Source: Paraburkholderia eburnea (lineage in GTDB: Bacteria; Pseudomonadota; Gammaproteobacteria; Burkholderiales; Burkholderiaceae). Taken from it: DNA of 64,000 bases. The position numbers and the translations under genes are program-made. The DNA lies in the NCBI RefSeq assembly GCF_002917095.1, contig NZ_PQGA01000017.1, positions 62,001-126,000 of the forward strand, written 5' to 3'. Positions 51,148-60,453 of this stretch are shown piece by piece. How positions within the stretch are numbered: position 1 is the stretch's first letter; each line of letters begins with the position of its first letter. The notes under the pieces are model-generated. The model saw only the letters and a list, made by a program, of their open reading frames with translations, was not told where the DNA came from and did no database searches.

Positions 51148-51177
51148 CAGCGAGGCGGAGAAAAAACCGCCTCGCTG
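51148..51177. terminator. Bidirectional stem-loop between convergent genes
   Basis: CAGCGAGGCGG-AGAAAAAA-CCGCCTCGCTG, a perfect 11-bp stem. The T-tail is poor on both sides, but its place between two convergent stops favours termination. Confidence 0.65.
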
Positions 51178-51201
51178 TTGGTCGCTAAAACACAGCCGCT
51201 G

Positions 51202-52026
51202 TTACTGAAGATTGCCCGCTACCGCAATGGTCTGCCCGGTGATGTAGTTCGACTCCGGCGAGCAGAACAGATACACGCCGCCTGCCGCTTCCTCAGGCGT
51301 GCCGCCACGGCCCAGCGGATTGCGCTGCGCGTGCGTCTTCAGCATCTCGGGGTTCAGGCCCACGCGGATCTCGCGATTCTCGATGCGCACCGTGGCGCCG
51401 GCTTTTGCGTCGGCGGCGGTCATGCGCGTATGAATGAGACCGAAAGCCACGGCGTTGACGTTGACGTTGAAGCGGCCCCACTCGCGGGCGAGCGCGCGAG
51501 TCATGCCGATCACACCGGCCTTCGCGGACGAGTAGTTCATCTGCCCGGCATTGCCGTTGAGCGCCGAGGTCGAGGAGATGTTGACGATCTTGCGATAGAC
51601 CTCGCGACCGTCGGCGACATCGGCGGCGTGCAACGCCTTGATGTGGGGGTACGCGGCGCGCAGGATGCGAAACGGCGCAGTCATGTGGCAGTCAAGGATC
51701 GCGTACCACTGTTCGTCGGTCATCTTCTGGATCACGTCGTCCCAGGTGTAACCGGCGTTGTTCACGAGGATGTCGATGCCTTTGAACGTGTTCATCGCCG
51801 TGCCGACAAAGCGCTCGGCAAAATCGGGCGAGGTGACGTTGCCCACGCAGGCCACGGCCTCGGCGCCCATTTTCTTGAGCACTTCCACCGTCTCGTGTGC
51901 CGGATCGGCGTCGAGATCGTTCACGACGATGCGTGCTCCCTCGCTCGCGAGCTTTTCGACGATCGCGCGGCCGATGCCACGCCCGGAACCGGTGACGAGC
52001 GCCACCTTGCCATCGAGCTTACCCAT
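51202..52026 (-). CDS. SDR dehydrogenase of the acyl-CoA operon
   Basis: A 274-residue classical SDR. LVTGSGRGIGRAIVEKLASEG binds NAD(P), NNAG is intact (ILVNNAGYTWDDVIQKM), and the active site is SSTSALNGNAGQMNYSSAKAG with Ser, Tyr and Lys all present. In a CoA-dependent side-chain pathway it would oxidise the 3-hydroxyacyl-CoA made by the MaoC hydratases. It is the last gene of the six-gene minus-strand operon, 37 bases after the MaoC gene. A FabG-type role in fatty-acid synthesis is unlikely in this context. Confidence 0.9.
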   Translation of the reverse strand: MGKLDGKVALVTGSGRGIGRAIVEKLASEGARIVVNDLDADPAHETVEVLKKMGAEAVACVGNVTSPDFAERFVGTAMNTFKGIDILVNNAGYTWDDVIQKMTDEQWYAILDCHMTAPFRILRAAYPHIKALHAADVADGREVYRKIVNISSTSALNGNAGQMNYSSAKAGVIGMTRALAREWGRFNVNVNAVAFGLIHTRMTAADAKAGATVRIENREIRVGLNPEMLKTHAQRNPLGRGGTPEEAAGGVYLFCSPESNYITGQTIAVAGNLQ

Positions 52027-52063
52027 ATTGCTGTCTCCTTCTTCAGATTGAATGCGATGCTGT

Positions 52064-52480
52064 TCAAACGGCGATCACGGCGTCACCTACGACGCGCGAT
52101 TCGCCATACTGATTGGCGGTCTGGATGACGAGGCGCAGGCGTCGTTCACCATCGGCCTCGAATTTTTCCACCACGCGTCCCGTGCAGGTGATGCGATGTC
52201 CAAGATGCGTGATGCCGACAAAACGCACGCCGAACTGGCGTAACTGGCGCTGATCGACCCACTGGGTAAGCAGGCGGCCGAGCCAGGCCATGGAGAGCAT
52301 GCCGTGTGCGAACACATCGGGCATGCCTGCTCGCCGTGCAAAGTCGATGTCGATATGCACCGCGTTGTGGTCGCCAGAGGCGCCAGCAAAGAGGGCGAGC
52401 ATCTTGCGGTCAACGGGAGGTAGCGCGAGCGGCGGCAGCGTCTGGCCGACCTCGATCGCGTCGTAGTCGAGCTTGTCCAT
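52064..52480 (-). CDS. MaoC-type hydratase (catalytic hotdog subunit)
   Basis: A 138-residue hot-dog fold protein with the hydratase-2 motif FAGASGDHNAVHIDIDFARR and FAHGMLSMAWLGRLL, carrying the catalytic Asp and His. It is next to a second single-hotdog MaoC gene (13-bp gap); pairs of this kind form heteromeric enoyl-CoA hydratases, as in steroid side-chain degradation. It adds water to the 2,3-enoyl-CoA from the acyl-CoA dehydrogenase. Confidence 0.88.
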   Translation of the reverse strand: MDKLDYDAIEVGQTLPPLALPPVDRKMLALFAGASGDHNAVHIDIDFARRAGMPDVFAHGMLSMAWLGRLLTQWVDQRQLRQFGVRFVGITHLGHRITCTGRVVEKFEADGERRLRLVIQTANQYGESRVVGDAVIAV

Positions 52481-52493
52481 ATGCGGGTCTCCG

Positions 52494-52934
52494 TCAGGCG
52501 TTGCGTTGCACGATCACGCTGCGCAGATCGGCTACGTGTTCGCCGCGCTGGTTCGTGACACGCGTTTCGCGCACGACGAACTCCAGCGCGCCACCTTTCT
52601 TGTCGTAGATGTCGGCGATGCGCGATTCGAACTGCAGCACATCGCCGGCATAGGCGAGCCGGTGGTACGTGAAAGTCTGTTCGCCGTGCAGAATGCGCGG
52701 CAGCTCGATGCCGATCTGTTCGCGCCACGACGTGTCCGGCTGCTCGAATTCGAGCGAGAACAGGAACGTGGGCGGCAGAGGCAGCGCAGGATGACCGGCG
52801 TCGTGCGCGGCCGATTCGTCGAAGTAGACCGGATTCGTTTCGCCGATCGTCTTCGCGAAGAAGCGCAGGCGGCCGGCTTCAGCCACCGTGCGGAACGCCG
52901 GCAGCGTTTTGCCGATGAATTGCTTGTCGATCAT
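52494..52934 (-). CDS. MaoC N-terminal-domain (FAS1-type) hydratase partner
   Basis: A 146-residue hot-dog protein starting MIDKQFIGKTLPAFRTVAEA with ETNPVYFDESAAHDAGHPALPLPPTFL and LHGEQTFTYHRLAYAGDVLQ, the N-terminal MaoC (DUF4499-like) type. It lacks the DxxxxH pair of the other subunit and probably completes the acyl-CoA binding tunnel of a heteromer. It lies between the thiolase (22-bp gap) and MaoC genes. Confidence 0.87.
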   Translation of the reverse strand: MIDKQFIGKTLPAFRTVAEAGRLRFFAKTIGETNPVYFDESAAHDAGHPALPLPPTFLFSLEFEQPDTSWREQIGIELPRILHGEQTFTYHRLAYAGDVLQFESRIADIYDKKGGALEFVVRETRVTNQRGEHVADLRSVIVQRNA

Positions 52935-52956
52935 GGCATTGACTCCCGAGGACCGT

Positions 52957-54144
52957 TCAAGCCGCTTTGTAGACGGTCACGACGCACGCGCCGCCGAGGC
53001 CCACGTTGTGGGCGAGCGCAACCTTTGCCCCATCCACCTGGCGTTCGTCGGCCGCGCCGCGCAGTTGTTGCGTGAGCTCGTAGCACTGCGCAAGACCCGT
53101 CGCGCCGAGCGGATGGCCCTTCGAAAGCAGACCGCCCGAAGGATTGACCACCCATTCGCCGCCAAACGTGTTGTCGCCGTCGTTGACGAGTTTCTCGCCG
53201 CCGCCTTCGGCGCACAGGCCAAGCGCCTCGTACGTGATGAGTTCGTTCTGCGCGAAGCAATCGTGCAACTCGATCACGTCGATGTCTTCGGGGCCGACGC
53301 CTGCCTGCTCATAAGCGATCTGCGAAGCCGAGCGCGTCATGTCGAAACCCACCACACGGATCATGTCGCGTGCATCATAGGTGCTCGGCAGATCGGTCGT
53401 CAGGGCCTGGCCCGCGATGACGACATCAGTGCGCAAGCCGCGCTTTTTCGCGAATTCTTCCGAGACGATCAGCGCCGCTGCCGCACCGCAGGTCGGCGGG
53501 CAGGCCATCAGTCGCGTTAGCACGCCTTCCCACAGCATCGGCGCGGCCATCACGTCTTCGGTTGTCACGACGTTGCGAAATACGGCCAGCGGATTGCGCG
53601 CGGCGTGACGGCTCGCCTTGGCGCGGATCTTCGCGAACGTTTCGAGTTGGGTGCCGTACTTCTGCATGTGCGCCATGCCGGCCCCCGCGAACTGGCGGAT
53701 TGCGTTGGAGAGTCCTTCCTGGCGGCCCACCAGCGCATCGACGACCTCATTCGCGCGCTCCAGCGCGCTTGCACGATCGCTCCACACCGACTTCAGCGCG
53801 CCCGGACCCATGAATTCGAAACCGACTGCGAGAGCGCAATCCACGGCCCCGCTTTGCACCGCCTGGCGCGCGAGAAAGAGCGCCGAGGAACCCGTCGCGC
53901 AGTTGTTGTTGACGTTGATAACCGGAATGCCGGTCATGCCAACGTGATAGAGCGCCTTCTGACCCGAGGTCGAATCGCCATAGACGTAGCCCGCGTAAGC
54001 CTGCTGTACGTCGCGATAGTCGAGGCCCGCGTCGGCCAGCGCCTGCCGAACCGCGTTGGCGCCCATCACGTCGTACGTGTCGCTCGTGCCCGGCTTCCTG
54101 AACGGAATCATGCCGACGCCAGCGATAAATGCGCTTCGAGTCAT
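52957..54144 (-). CDS. SCP2-type thiolase / lipid-transfer acyl-CoA acetyltransferase
   Basis: A 395-residue thiolase-fold enzyme. The nucleophile is in INVNNNCATGSSALFLARQA; the second active site is VNPSGGLLSKGHPLGATGLA. IELHDCFAQNELITYEALGL is also typical of the SCP2/lipid-transfer subgroup that cleaves bulky or branched 3-oxoacyl-CoAs. It would release acetyl- or propionyl-CoA and a shortened acyl-CoA at the end of the round. It is third in the operon. Confidence 0.92.
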   Translation of the reverse strand: MTRSAFIAGVGMIPFRKPGTSDTYDVMGANAVRQALADAGLDYRDVQQAYAGYVYGDSTSGQKALYHVGMTGIPVINVNNNCATGSSALFLARQAVQSGAVDCALAVGFEFMGPGALKSVWSDRASALERANEVVDALVGRQEGLSNAIRQFAGAGMAHMQKYGTQLETFAKIRAKASRHAARNPLAVFRNVVTTEDVMAAPMLWEGVLTRLMACPPTCGAAAALIVSEEFAKKRGLRTDVVIAGQALTTDLPSTYDARDMIRVVGFDMTRSASQIAYEQAGVGPEDIDVIELHDCFAQNELITYEALGLCAEGGGEKLVNDGDNTFGGEWVVNPSGGLLSKGHPLGATGLAQCYELTQQLRGAADERQVDGAKVALAHNVGLGGACVVTVYKAA

Positions 54145-54174
54145 ATCAGTACTCCTGATCGTAATGAGATTTTT

Positions 54175-55314
54175 TTAAAGTTTTCGCGAGATGAGGTCAC
54201 GCATCACTTCGCTCGTGCCGCCGTAGATTCGCGTCACGCGGGCATCGGCGAACGCGCGCGCCACCGGGTATTCGAGCATGTAGCCGTAGCCGCCGTGCAA
54301 CTGAACCATGTCGTCGAGTGCCTTGCCCAGGGATTCGGTCGCGAACAGCTTGACGACAGCGGCTTCTTCGAGCGTGAGGCGTCGCCGCACGTGTTCGCCG
54401 AGATAATGATCGACCATCAGACGCACGGCGAGCGTCTGCGCCTTGATGTCCGCGAGTTTGAACTTCGTGTTCTGGAAGTCCCAGACGGTCTGGTTGAATG
54501 CCTTGCGGTCCTTCACGTAATTCAGCGTGTGTTCAAGGCACGCTTCGAGCTTGGCGGCCGCGCCGACCGCGATCGAGAGGCGCTCCTGCGGCAGCTCCGC
54601 CATCAGGTAGGCAAAGCCCTTGCCCTCCTCGCCGAGACGGTTCGAGACCGGCACGCGCACGTTGTCGAAAAAGAGTTCGGCGGTGTCCTGCGCATGCTGG
54701 CCGACCTTGTCCAGCTTGCGGCCACGGCGAAAGCCTTCGCGGTCCGCCTCGACCATGATCAGGCTCACGCCCTTCGAGCCCGCTGACGGGTCCGTTTTGC
54801 AGATCATGATGATGAGATCGGCGTTCAGGCCATTGCTGATGAAGGTCTTGCTGCCGTTGATGACGTACTCGTCGCCATCGCGGATGGCGGTGGTGCGCAC
54901 GGCCTTGAGATCGCTGCCGGTGCCAGGCTCGGTCATGCCGATGGCGAGGATGAACTCGCCCGAACACACCTTCGGCAACCAGCGCTGTTTCTGCTCTTCG
55001 TTGCCGAGCCGCGCGATATACGGAGCGATGATGTCCGAGTGCACCGAGAAACCCGGGCCGCTTATGCCGGCGCGATTGATTTCCTCGTTGAGTACGGCGG
55101 CATGGCCGAAGTCACCGCCGCCGCCGCCATACTCGGTTGGCAGCGTGAGGCACAGCAGGCCTTCGCGGCCGGCCTTGAGCCAGGTTTCGCGGTCCACCTT
55201 GCCGGCCTTGTCCCATTCGGCCTGGCGGGGTACGCACTCCTTTTCGAGGAAGCGGCGCGCGGAGGTGCGCAGCATCTCATGGTCGTCGCGGAAGACGTTG
55301 CGGTTGATCTGCAT
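54175..55314 (-). CDS. Acyl-CoA dehydrogenase
   Basis: A 379-residue FAD enzyme. LAIGMTEPGTGSDLKAVRTT and the QLHGGYGYMLEYPVARAFAD region match the family, with FDNVRVPVSNRLGEEGKGFA in the middle. Where many members have the catalytic Glu in YEGTSEI, this one reads RIYGGTSEVMRDL, so the base may lie elsewhere, as in isovaleryl- or long-chain-type enzymes. It introduces the 2,3-double bond. A 67-bp gap separates it from the ligase gene. Confidence 0.92.
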   Translation of the reverse strand: MQINRNVFRDDHEMLRTSARRFLEKECVPRQAEWDKAGKVDRETWLKAGREGLLCLTLPTEYGGGGGDFGHAAVLNEEINRAGISGPGFSVHSDIIAPYIARLGNEEQKQRWLPKVCSGEFILAIGMTEPGTGSDLKAVRTTAIRDGDEYVINGSKTFISNGLNADLIIMICKTDPSAGSKGVSLIMVEADREGFRRGRKLDKVGQHAQDTAELFFDNVRVPVSNRLGEEGKGFAYLMAELPQERLSIAVGAAAKLEACLEHTLNYVKDRKAFNQTVWDFQNTKFKLADIKAQTLAVRLMVDHYLGEHVRRRLTLEEAAVVKLFATESLGKALDDMVQLHGGYGYMLEYPVARAFADARVTRIYGGTSEVMRDLISRKL

Positions 55315-55381
55315 CTGGGTTTTCCTGAACTGGGTCGGTTGGGTTCGTGAAAGCGCTGAAATTCGCGCCGTACTTCAGGCG

Positions 55382-57259
55382 CTACTTCGCGAGCGCGACG
55401 TGCGCGGCGGGTTCAGCAAGGTAGAGGGCGTCGATCAGATGGGCGCGGCGCGCACGGGTGACGGCCTGATTGACATAGCCCTTGTCGGCGATTTCATTGG
55501 CATCCATCGAAGGCGGTTCGGCCATCAGCAGGAGCCGCTGGACGACGAGCGTGGCGCCCAGGTCGCCGGTGTTTTTCAGGCGCTTGCTCAAGGCTTCGAC
55601 CACGACCGGATGCGTGACGAGAGCGGCCGGGTCGAGACCTTCCAGCTCGGGCGCAAGGCGCTGGCAGGCCGCGATGTTAGGCCACGCGAGCGCGCCGAGA
55701 TACGCCTGATCGTGCCCGCAGATCACGGCATCGGCGAGCAGCGGCGCACAGCTATCGAGCAGCGCGAGGCGCACGGCGCCCGTGCGGACCCAGGTGCCGT
55801 TTGCCAGCTTGAAGTCTTCGACGACGCGGCCCGCGAACAGCATCCCCTTCGAAGGATCGTCGGGGTCGGCGAGGCGCACGGCGTCGCCCAGACGAAAAAA
55901 ACCTTCATCGTCGAAGGCGGCCGCGCTTAGTTCGGAGTTCTTGATATAGCCGCCGAAGACGTTGGCGCCGCGCATGCGGATCTCGTAGCGGCCGTCACCG
56001 CCTTCCAGCGGCAGCAGCTTGACCTCGGAGCCGGGGACCGGCGTGCCGATGTTGCCGGGCGTCTCGGAGGGCCAGCCGCAATAGGTACCCATCCCGCTCG
56101 TTTCGGTGCAGGCGAGTCCGGTCAGGAACGCGATGCGCTCACCGGCGACTTTTTCGGCGACGCGCTGGATACGTTCGCGCACCTCGACGGGCAAACTTGC
56201 TCCGCCGTAGCCGAAGAAGTGGACCTTGGAGAACAGGTTGGCGGCGAGTTCGTCGTCGCGTTCGAGTTCGTTGGCGAGCACGGTCCAGGCGGACGGTACG
56301 CTCGTGAAGATCGTGGGCGCGACCTCGCGCAGGTTGCGCACGGTGCGCTCGATGAGACCGGGCAGAGGCCGCCCGTCGTCGATGTAGTGGGTCGCGCCGA
56401 ACTGGATCGAGCGGCCAAGGTTGAGCACGCCGCCGAGACCATGATGCCACGGCAGCCAGTCGAGGAACACCGGTTCGGTATCGCGCAGGAAGGCGAGGTT
56501 GTCCGCGAAATACGAGGCGACCGCCTTGAAATTGCGGTAGCTGAGGGGAACGCCCTTGGGCATGCCGGTCGAGCCGGAGGTGAACAGGATGCGCGCAATG
56601 GCGTCGGGCGTGATGGCTGCGCGCGCGGCGGCAATGGCACTGCGGCGCGCGGCATTGAGTTCGGTGCCCACAAGCTTGGCCCAGGCGATCTGTCCCGTGC
56701 TTACGGCGTGGACGGCGATCACCGGGGCTCGCGTGTCTTTGAGCGCGGCGAGTGCGCGTTCAAACCGCATCGAATCCTGTACGAAGATCGCGGCCGGCGG
56801 CACCATCTCAACCACGTTCTTCAGGCGGGCGAAGTCCTGGCTGAGCATCGCATAGGCAGGCGAAACCGGGGCCGTGGGAATACCGACGTATTCGGCGGCG
56901 AGCAGCACGATAGCCTGCTCGATCGAGTTTCCCGAAAGCAGCATCAGCGGCTGCGTCTGGCCGAGACCCATGTCGAGCAGTGCAGCGGCGACCGCTTGCA
57001 CCTGCTGCCACAGTTCGGCCCAGCTCAGCTTGCGCCAGGCGCCGTTGCTGTCGCGCTCGCAGAAAGCGGCGGCGTCGCCGCGCACGCCGGCCCAGTCCTC
57101 CAGGAAGTCGGCGAAGCTGCCTTGCGTGATTGCAGGCGGCGGGGCGGCAGGGCGAAGGATCAGGCTGCCGTCGCTGCGCCGCTCGACCAGCGTGCGCCGC
57201 AAGGGCATATGGACGGGCCGGACGGGAACCGTCTGCCGGGTGGGGGCCATCGGCGTCAT
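55382..57259 (-). CDS. fcs: Feruloyl-CoA synthase-like acyl/aryl-CoA ligase
   Basis: A 625-residue AMP-forming CoA ligase. The P-loop ARILFTSGSTGMPKGVPLSY and the HxxG region FLDWLPWHHGLGGVLNLGRS are intact; FRLGDAVRLADPDDPSKGML and GRVVEDFKLANGTWVRTGAV resemble feruloyl-CoA synthases more than fatty-acyl ligases. It activates an aromatic or bulky carboxylic acid for the downstream oxidation enzymes. Start ATG 57259 follows GGAG, with 11-bp spacing; the frame extends to 57568 but overlaps the regulator gene. It is the first gene of the operon, whose promoter carries the shared 17-bp motif. Confidence 0.86.
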   Translation of the reverse strand: MTPMAPTRQTVPVRPVHMPLRRTLVERRSDGSLILRPAAPPPAITQGSFADFLEDWAGVRGDAAAFCERDSNGAWRKLSWAELWQQVQAVAAALLDMGLGQTQPLMLLSGNSIEQAIVLLAAEYVGIPTAPVSPAYAMLSQDFARLKNVVEMVPPAAIFVQDSMRFERALAALKDTRAPVIAVHAVSTGQIAWAKLVGTELNAARRSAIAAARAAITPDAIARILFTSGSTGMPKGVPLSYRNFKAVASYFADNLAFLRDTEPVFLDWLPWHHGLGGVLNLGRSIQFGATHYIDDGRPLPGLIERTVRNLREVAPTIFTSVPSAWTVLANELERDDELAANLFSKVHFFGYGGASLPVEVRERIQRVAEKVAGERIAFLTGLACTETSGMGTYCGWPSETPGNIGTPVPGSEVKLLPLEGGDGRYEIRMRGANVFGGYIKNSELSAAAFDDEGFFRLGDAVRLADPDDPSKGMLFAGRVVEDFKLANGTWVRTGAVRLALLDSCAPLLADAVICGHDQAYLGALAWPNIAACQRLAPELEGLDPAALVTHPVVVEALSKRLKNTGDLGATLVVQRLLLMAEPPSMDANEIADKGYVNQAVTRARRAHLIDALYLAEPAAHVALAK

Positions 57260-57334
57260 CGGGTGGCGTCTCCTTGGTGTGTGCGTGCAGCCCCTGCGGG
57301 CCGGGCACATCGGATTTTTGGGGTTTTCAGGTTG

Positions 57335-57352
57335 CGCCTGGGTTACCCGGCG
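57335..57352. promoter_or_regulatory. Dyad CGCC-T-GGGT-T-ACCCGGCG in the ligase promoter
   Basis: An imperfect inverted repeat 76 bp before the ligase start, built of GGGT/ACCC half-sites like those in the nearby 17-bp motif. Possibly a second binding site or the promoter-proximal half. Confidence 0.35.
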
Positions 57353-57397
57353 CAAACCCCGTGAAACAGAGAATAGCCGCTCTTCAGAACGGCTCAA

Positions 57398-57414
57398 CCA
57401 CCCGAACCGGGTAG
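57398..57414 (-). promoter_or_regulatory. 17-bp motif copy 1 (ligase operon)
   Basis: Minus strand CTACCCGGTTCGGGTGG, 139 bp before the ligase ATG and 64 bp past the regulator stop. The core ACCCG-N3-CGGGT is palindromic. It is identical at 16 of 17 positions to the copy before the DUF2889 gene. Confidence 0.65.
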
Positions 57415-57477
57415 CGGTGGTGAGGGTCGGGTGGTGCGCGTTCGCTGGAGGATTTCTGCGGGCGAGCGCCGATCCGG

Positions 57478-60288
57478 CTAGGGCTCGAGGCCCAGATCGC
57501 GCATACGTGCAACGGCTTCGTCGCGGCTCGTCACGCCGAGCTTCCCGTAGATATTCTTGAGGTGCCACTTGACCGTTTCCGGCGAGATGCCGAGGGTGCG
57601 GGCGATTTTCTTGTTCGGCAGCGTCTGGGCGAGCAGGCTGACCACCTTCGCCTCACGTTCGCTGAGCGCGTCGATGCCTGCCGGCGCCGCGCCGCTAGCC
57701 GCGGCCCTGGCGAGCGGCATGCTCGTGAGGCTCGCGGTGTGTGCCTGAGCGGCCTTGAGCCGGTCCACGTAAAAGGCGAGCACGGGTTCGCCCGGTTCGG
57801 CGCTCACGATTTGCAGGGCGAAATCCACGACGCCAGGTCCGGCGTCGAGAATGCTGCGCACGAGGCCAAGGCGGTGGCCCAGGCGCAGGGCGGACAGCGC
57901 GCTCTGGCGCGCGGCGTCCACCCGCCCGCGCTGAAAATCGACGAGCGCCGACTGCATGCGCAAGCGCGCGACCTGATGCAGCCATCCATGCTCGCCGCAA
58001 AACGCGACGAGCTCGTGCAGGTGGGTGAGCGCGCCTTCGAAGTCTTCGTGGGCGATGCACCAGTTCACGCGCGCTTCTTCGGCGAGCGCGTGGACTTCGC
58101 GCCACGTCAGCGGACGTTTGGGCCGCAGGCGGGCCGCGATAGCGGCGAGTTGCGCGAGGTCGGATTCGGCGTCGTCGAACTGGGCGCATTGCAGGTGGCG
58201 CTGCACCTGGGCCGCCAGGCTGTGGGCGGCGAGGCGTGGCAGGTCGTGGCGCAGCGCGAATTCTTCGAGCCGCTCCAGGTACGCGAACGCGTCGAGGCGA
58301 TGACCCTCGGCCCAGTGCGCGGCCGAGAGCACCTTGAGCACGCGCAGCACGGAATCGGGGATGGACACGCGCTCTAGCACATCGACACGGTCCTCCAGCA
58401 GCTTGCGTGTACCGGCGATATCGTTGAATTCGTAGAGCGCCTCGCCGAGCTGCGCCGCTGCGAAGCAGGCGGGTTCGGCTGCGCTGTTGCCGCGCTGGTC
58501 GGCCTCCGCGAGCACGTCGCGGCTGATGCGCTCGACCTGCGAGAACTGTCCCTCTAGCGCGTAGCTGAAGCCCACCAGAGCGCGGCCGTTGAGTACGCCG
58601 GCCGAGGTGCCCATCAACGGCGAGCCGCCGATCAGCGGGCGGGTTGCATCGAGCTGCGCGGACCGTGCCTGCTCGTATTCGCCGCAACGCATGTGGAGCC
58701 ACGAGAGCAGATTGTTGCGCGCGCCGATGGAGAAGCTGTCGGCGTTCGCCGGCGCGGCGAGTAGCTCCGGAAGGTGGGCGCGCGCGCTGTCCGGATCGTC
58801 ACGCTGGACGTCGACAGCCACGATCAGCAGCACGAGCCGGTAGCGTCCGGGAACGTCATCGGCCGGAATGTCGGCCTTGAGCCGCGCGATGCTGGCTGCA
58901 CAGGCATCGAAATCGCGTGCATACAGCTCGAGTTGCAGACGCCACAGGCGCAGGCCGATGTGGGCCTCGACCTGGGCATGCGGCAGCTGATGGATGAGCG
59001 AAACGAGCTTGCGCAGATCGCCGGCCACCTGGAGGCCGCGCGCCGCCTTGAGGACGAGATCGGCGGCGGCGGCGGGCTGCCCGGCCTGCAGCGCGTGGCG
59101 GACGGCTTCGTCCGGCAGGTCGTGATCGCGGAACCAGCGCCAGGCGGCGTCGTGCACGGCGCGCTGCATCGCTTCGCTGCGCTCGCGCAAGCGTTGACGC
59201 AGCGTCTCGCGGAAAAGCGGATTGAGCCTGTACCACGTCTTGTTGCCGACCATCTCGATCTGCGCGATGAACAGATTGTCGGTCTCGAGCCGTTCGAGCA
59301 GGGCGGCGATGTCCGCTGGCGACTGTTCTTCGCCGACGAGCGCGACGCACAGCGACGAGCACCAGCGTGCGCATACCGACGTGCGGATCAGTAATTCGGT
59401 CTCGCTGGGCGAAAGACGCGACAGCACTTCACGATCGAAGTACGCGGCGAACGAGCTTGCGTCGTGCAAGGGGGCGTCGACGATTGGCGGCGTTGCGCTG
59501 GTACCTGGGCTCGAAGCCGCGCGGCGGCGCTTCAGCCGCATGGCGAAAAGTTGTAGTCCGGCCACCCAGCCGTCGGTGGTTTCGTGCATCTCGCGCGCGT
59601 CGTGCTCGCTCACGGTACCAAGCTGTGCGCGCAGGTATTCGGCGGACTCCGCGAACGTGAAGCGCAGGTCGCGCATGTCGAGTTCGAGCACGAGCCCATG
59701 GTCACGCAAGCGGCCGAGCGAGATCGGGCACGTGCCGCGCGAAACGAGCACGACGTGCAGGTTGGGCGGCGCATAGTCGAGCAGCCACTGCAGCGCCTTG
59801 TAGCTGCGTGGGGCGGCGATGTGATGCAGGTCGTCGATGACGAGGGCGATATCGCGCGTATGCCGACCTATGCCGCGCACCAATGCGATGACGGTGCGCT
59901 CGACCGCTTCGTCGTCTACGCCGCGGCCGCCAAAGAGACTCGCCTCCTGGCAGACATCGGCATCGATCTGCGCGAGACTCGCCACCAGGCTGTCGATGAA
60001 ACTGGCCAGGTCGTTGTCGTCCGGTGACAGCGTTAGCCAGGCGAGATCGAAGCCCAGCGGCAGCAGGGCTTCTCGCCAGGCGACCAGCATTGTCGTCTTG
60101 CCGCAGCCCGCCGGGCCCTGAACCAGGATGCAGCGTTTGCGCCGGGCCTCAATGAGCTTGTCGATCAGACGCGTGCGCGCAACGGTGCGCGTCTTGTTGC
60201 GCGGCGCCATTACGCGGGATGTGACGCTGGAAGCAGCGTCTTTCTTCCCGGGTCGGTTCGCATCGAGAGGATCTGAACGTTGCGGCAT
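57478..60288 (-). CDS. MalT-like large ATP-binding LuxR regulator
   Basis: A 936-residue signal-transduction ATPase regulator. Walker A is VQGPAGCGKTTMLVAWREAL; IALVIDDLHHI gives Walker B; a helical-repeat sensor region of ~500 residues follows, and the C-terminal LuxR domain is SEREAKVVSLLAQTLPNKKI and GISPETVKWHLKNIYGKLGV. Such proteins multimerise on ATP and inducer binding and activate promoters from repeated sites. The start at 60288 is chosen because upstream residues look random; 60210 (MAPRNKT) is possible. It lies between the CoA-ligase operon and the DUF2889/porin genes, all of whose promoters carry one matching motif. Confidence 0.88.
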   Translation of the reverse strand: MPQRSDPLDANRPGKKDAASSVTSRVMAPRNKTRTVARTRLIDKLIEARRKRCILVQGPAGCGKTTMLVAWREALLPLGFDLAWLTLSPDDNDLASFIDSLVASLAQIDADVCQEASLFGGRGVDDEAVERTVIALVRGIGRHTRDIALVIDDLHHIAAPRSYKALQWLLDYAPPNLHVVLVSRGTCPISLGRLRDHGLVLELDMRDLRFTFAESAEYLRAQLGTVSEHDAREMHETTDGWVAGLQLFAMRLKRRRAASSPGTSATPPIVDAPLHDASSFAAYFDREVLSRLSPSETELLIRTSVCARWCSSLCVALVGEEQSPADIAALLERLETDNLFIAQIEMVGNKTWYRLNPLFRETLRQRLRERSEAMQRAVHDAAWRWFRDHDLPDEAVRHALQAGQPAAAADLVLKAARGLQVAGDLRKLVSLIHQLPHAQVEAHIGLRLWRLQLELYARDFDACAASIARLKADIPADDVPGRYRLVLLIVAVDVQRDDPDSARAHLPELLAAPANADSFSIGARNNLLSWLHMRCGEYEQARSAQLDATRPLIGGSPLMGTSAGVLNGRALVGFSYALEGQFSQVERISRDVLAEADQRGNSAAEPACFAAAQLGEALYEFNDIAGTRKLLEDRVDVLERVSIPDSVLRVLKVLSAAHWAEGHRLDAFAYLERLEEFALRHDLPRLAAHSLAAQVQRHLQCAQFDDAESDLAQLAAIAARLRPKRPLTWREVHALAEEARVNWCIAHEDFEGALTHLHELVAFCGEHGWLHQVARLRMQSALVDFQRGRVDAARQSALSALRLGHRLGLVRSILDAGPGVVDFALQIVSAEPGEPVLAFYVDRLKAAQAHTASLTSMPLARAAASGAAPAGIDALSEREAKVVSLLAQTLPNKKIARTLGISPETVKWHLKNIYGKLGVTSRDEAVARMRDLGLEP

Positions 60289-60453
60289 GTGCGCGTGTGC
60301 CTTCCATTCGAAGTGCCGCCGATGCCTGGCACCTCTGATGATCTGTGGAGGATCGCACCATTGTAGCGCACGCCAGCACGGCTCCAATGCCGCGGCGTGG
60401 TCCTGCTGGCTCGCGACGTTGCCTGCAGCCGCGCAGCCGCCGGATTGCCGGTT

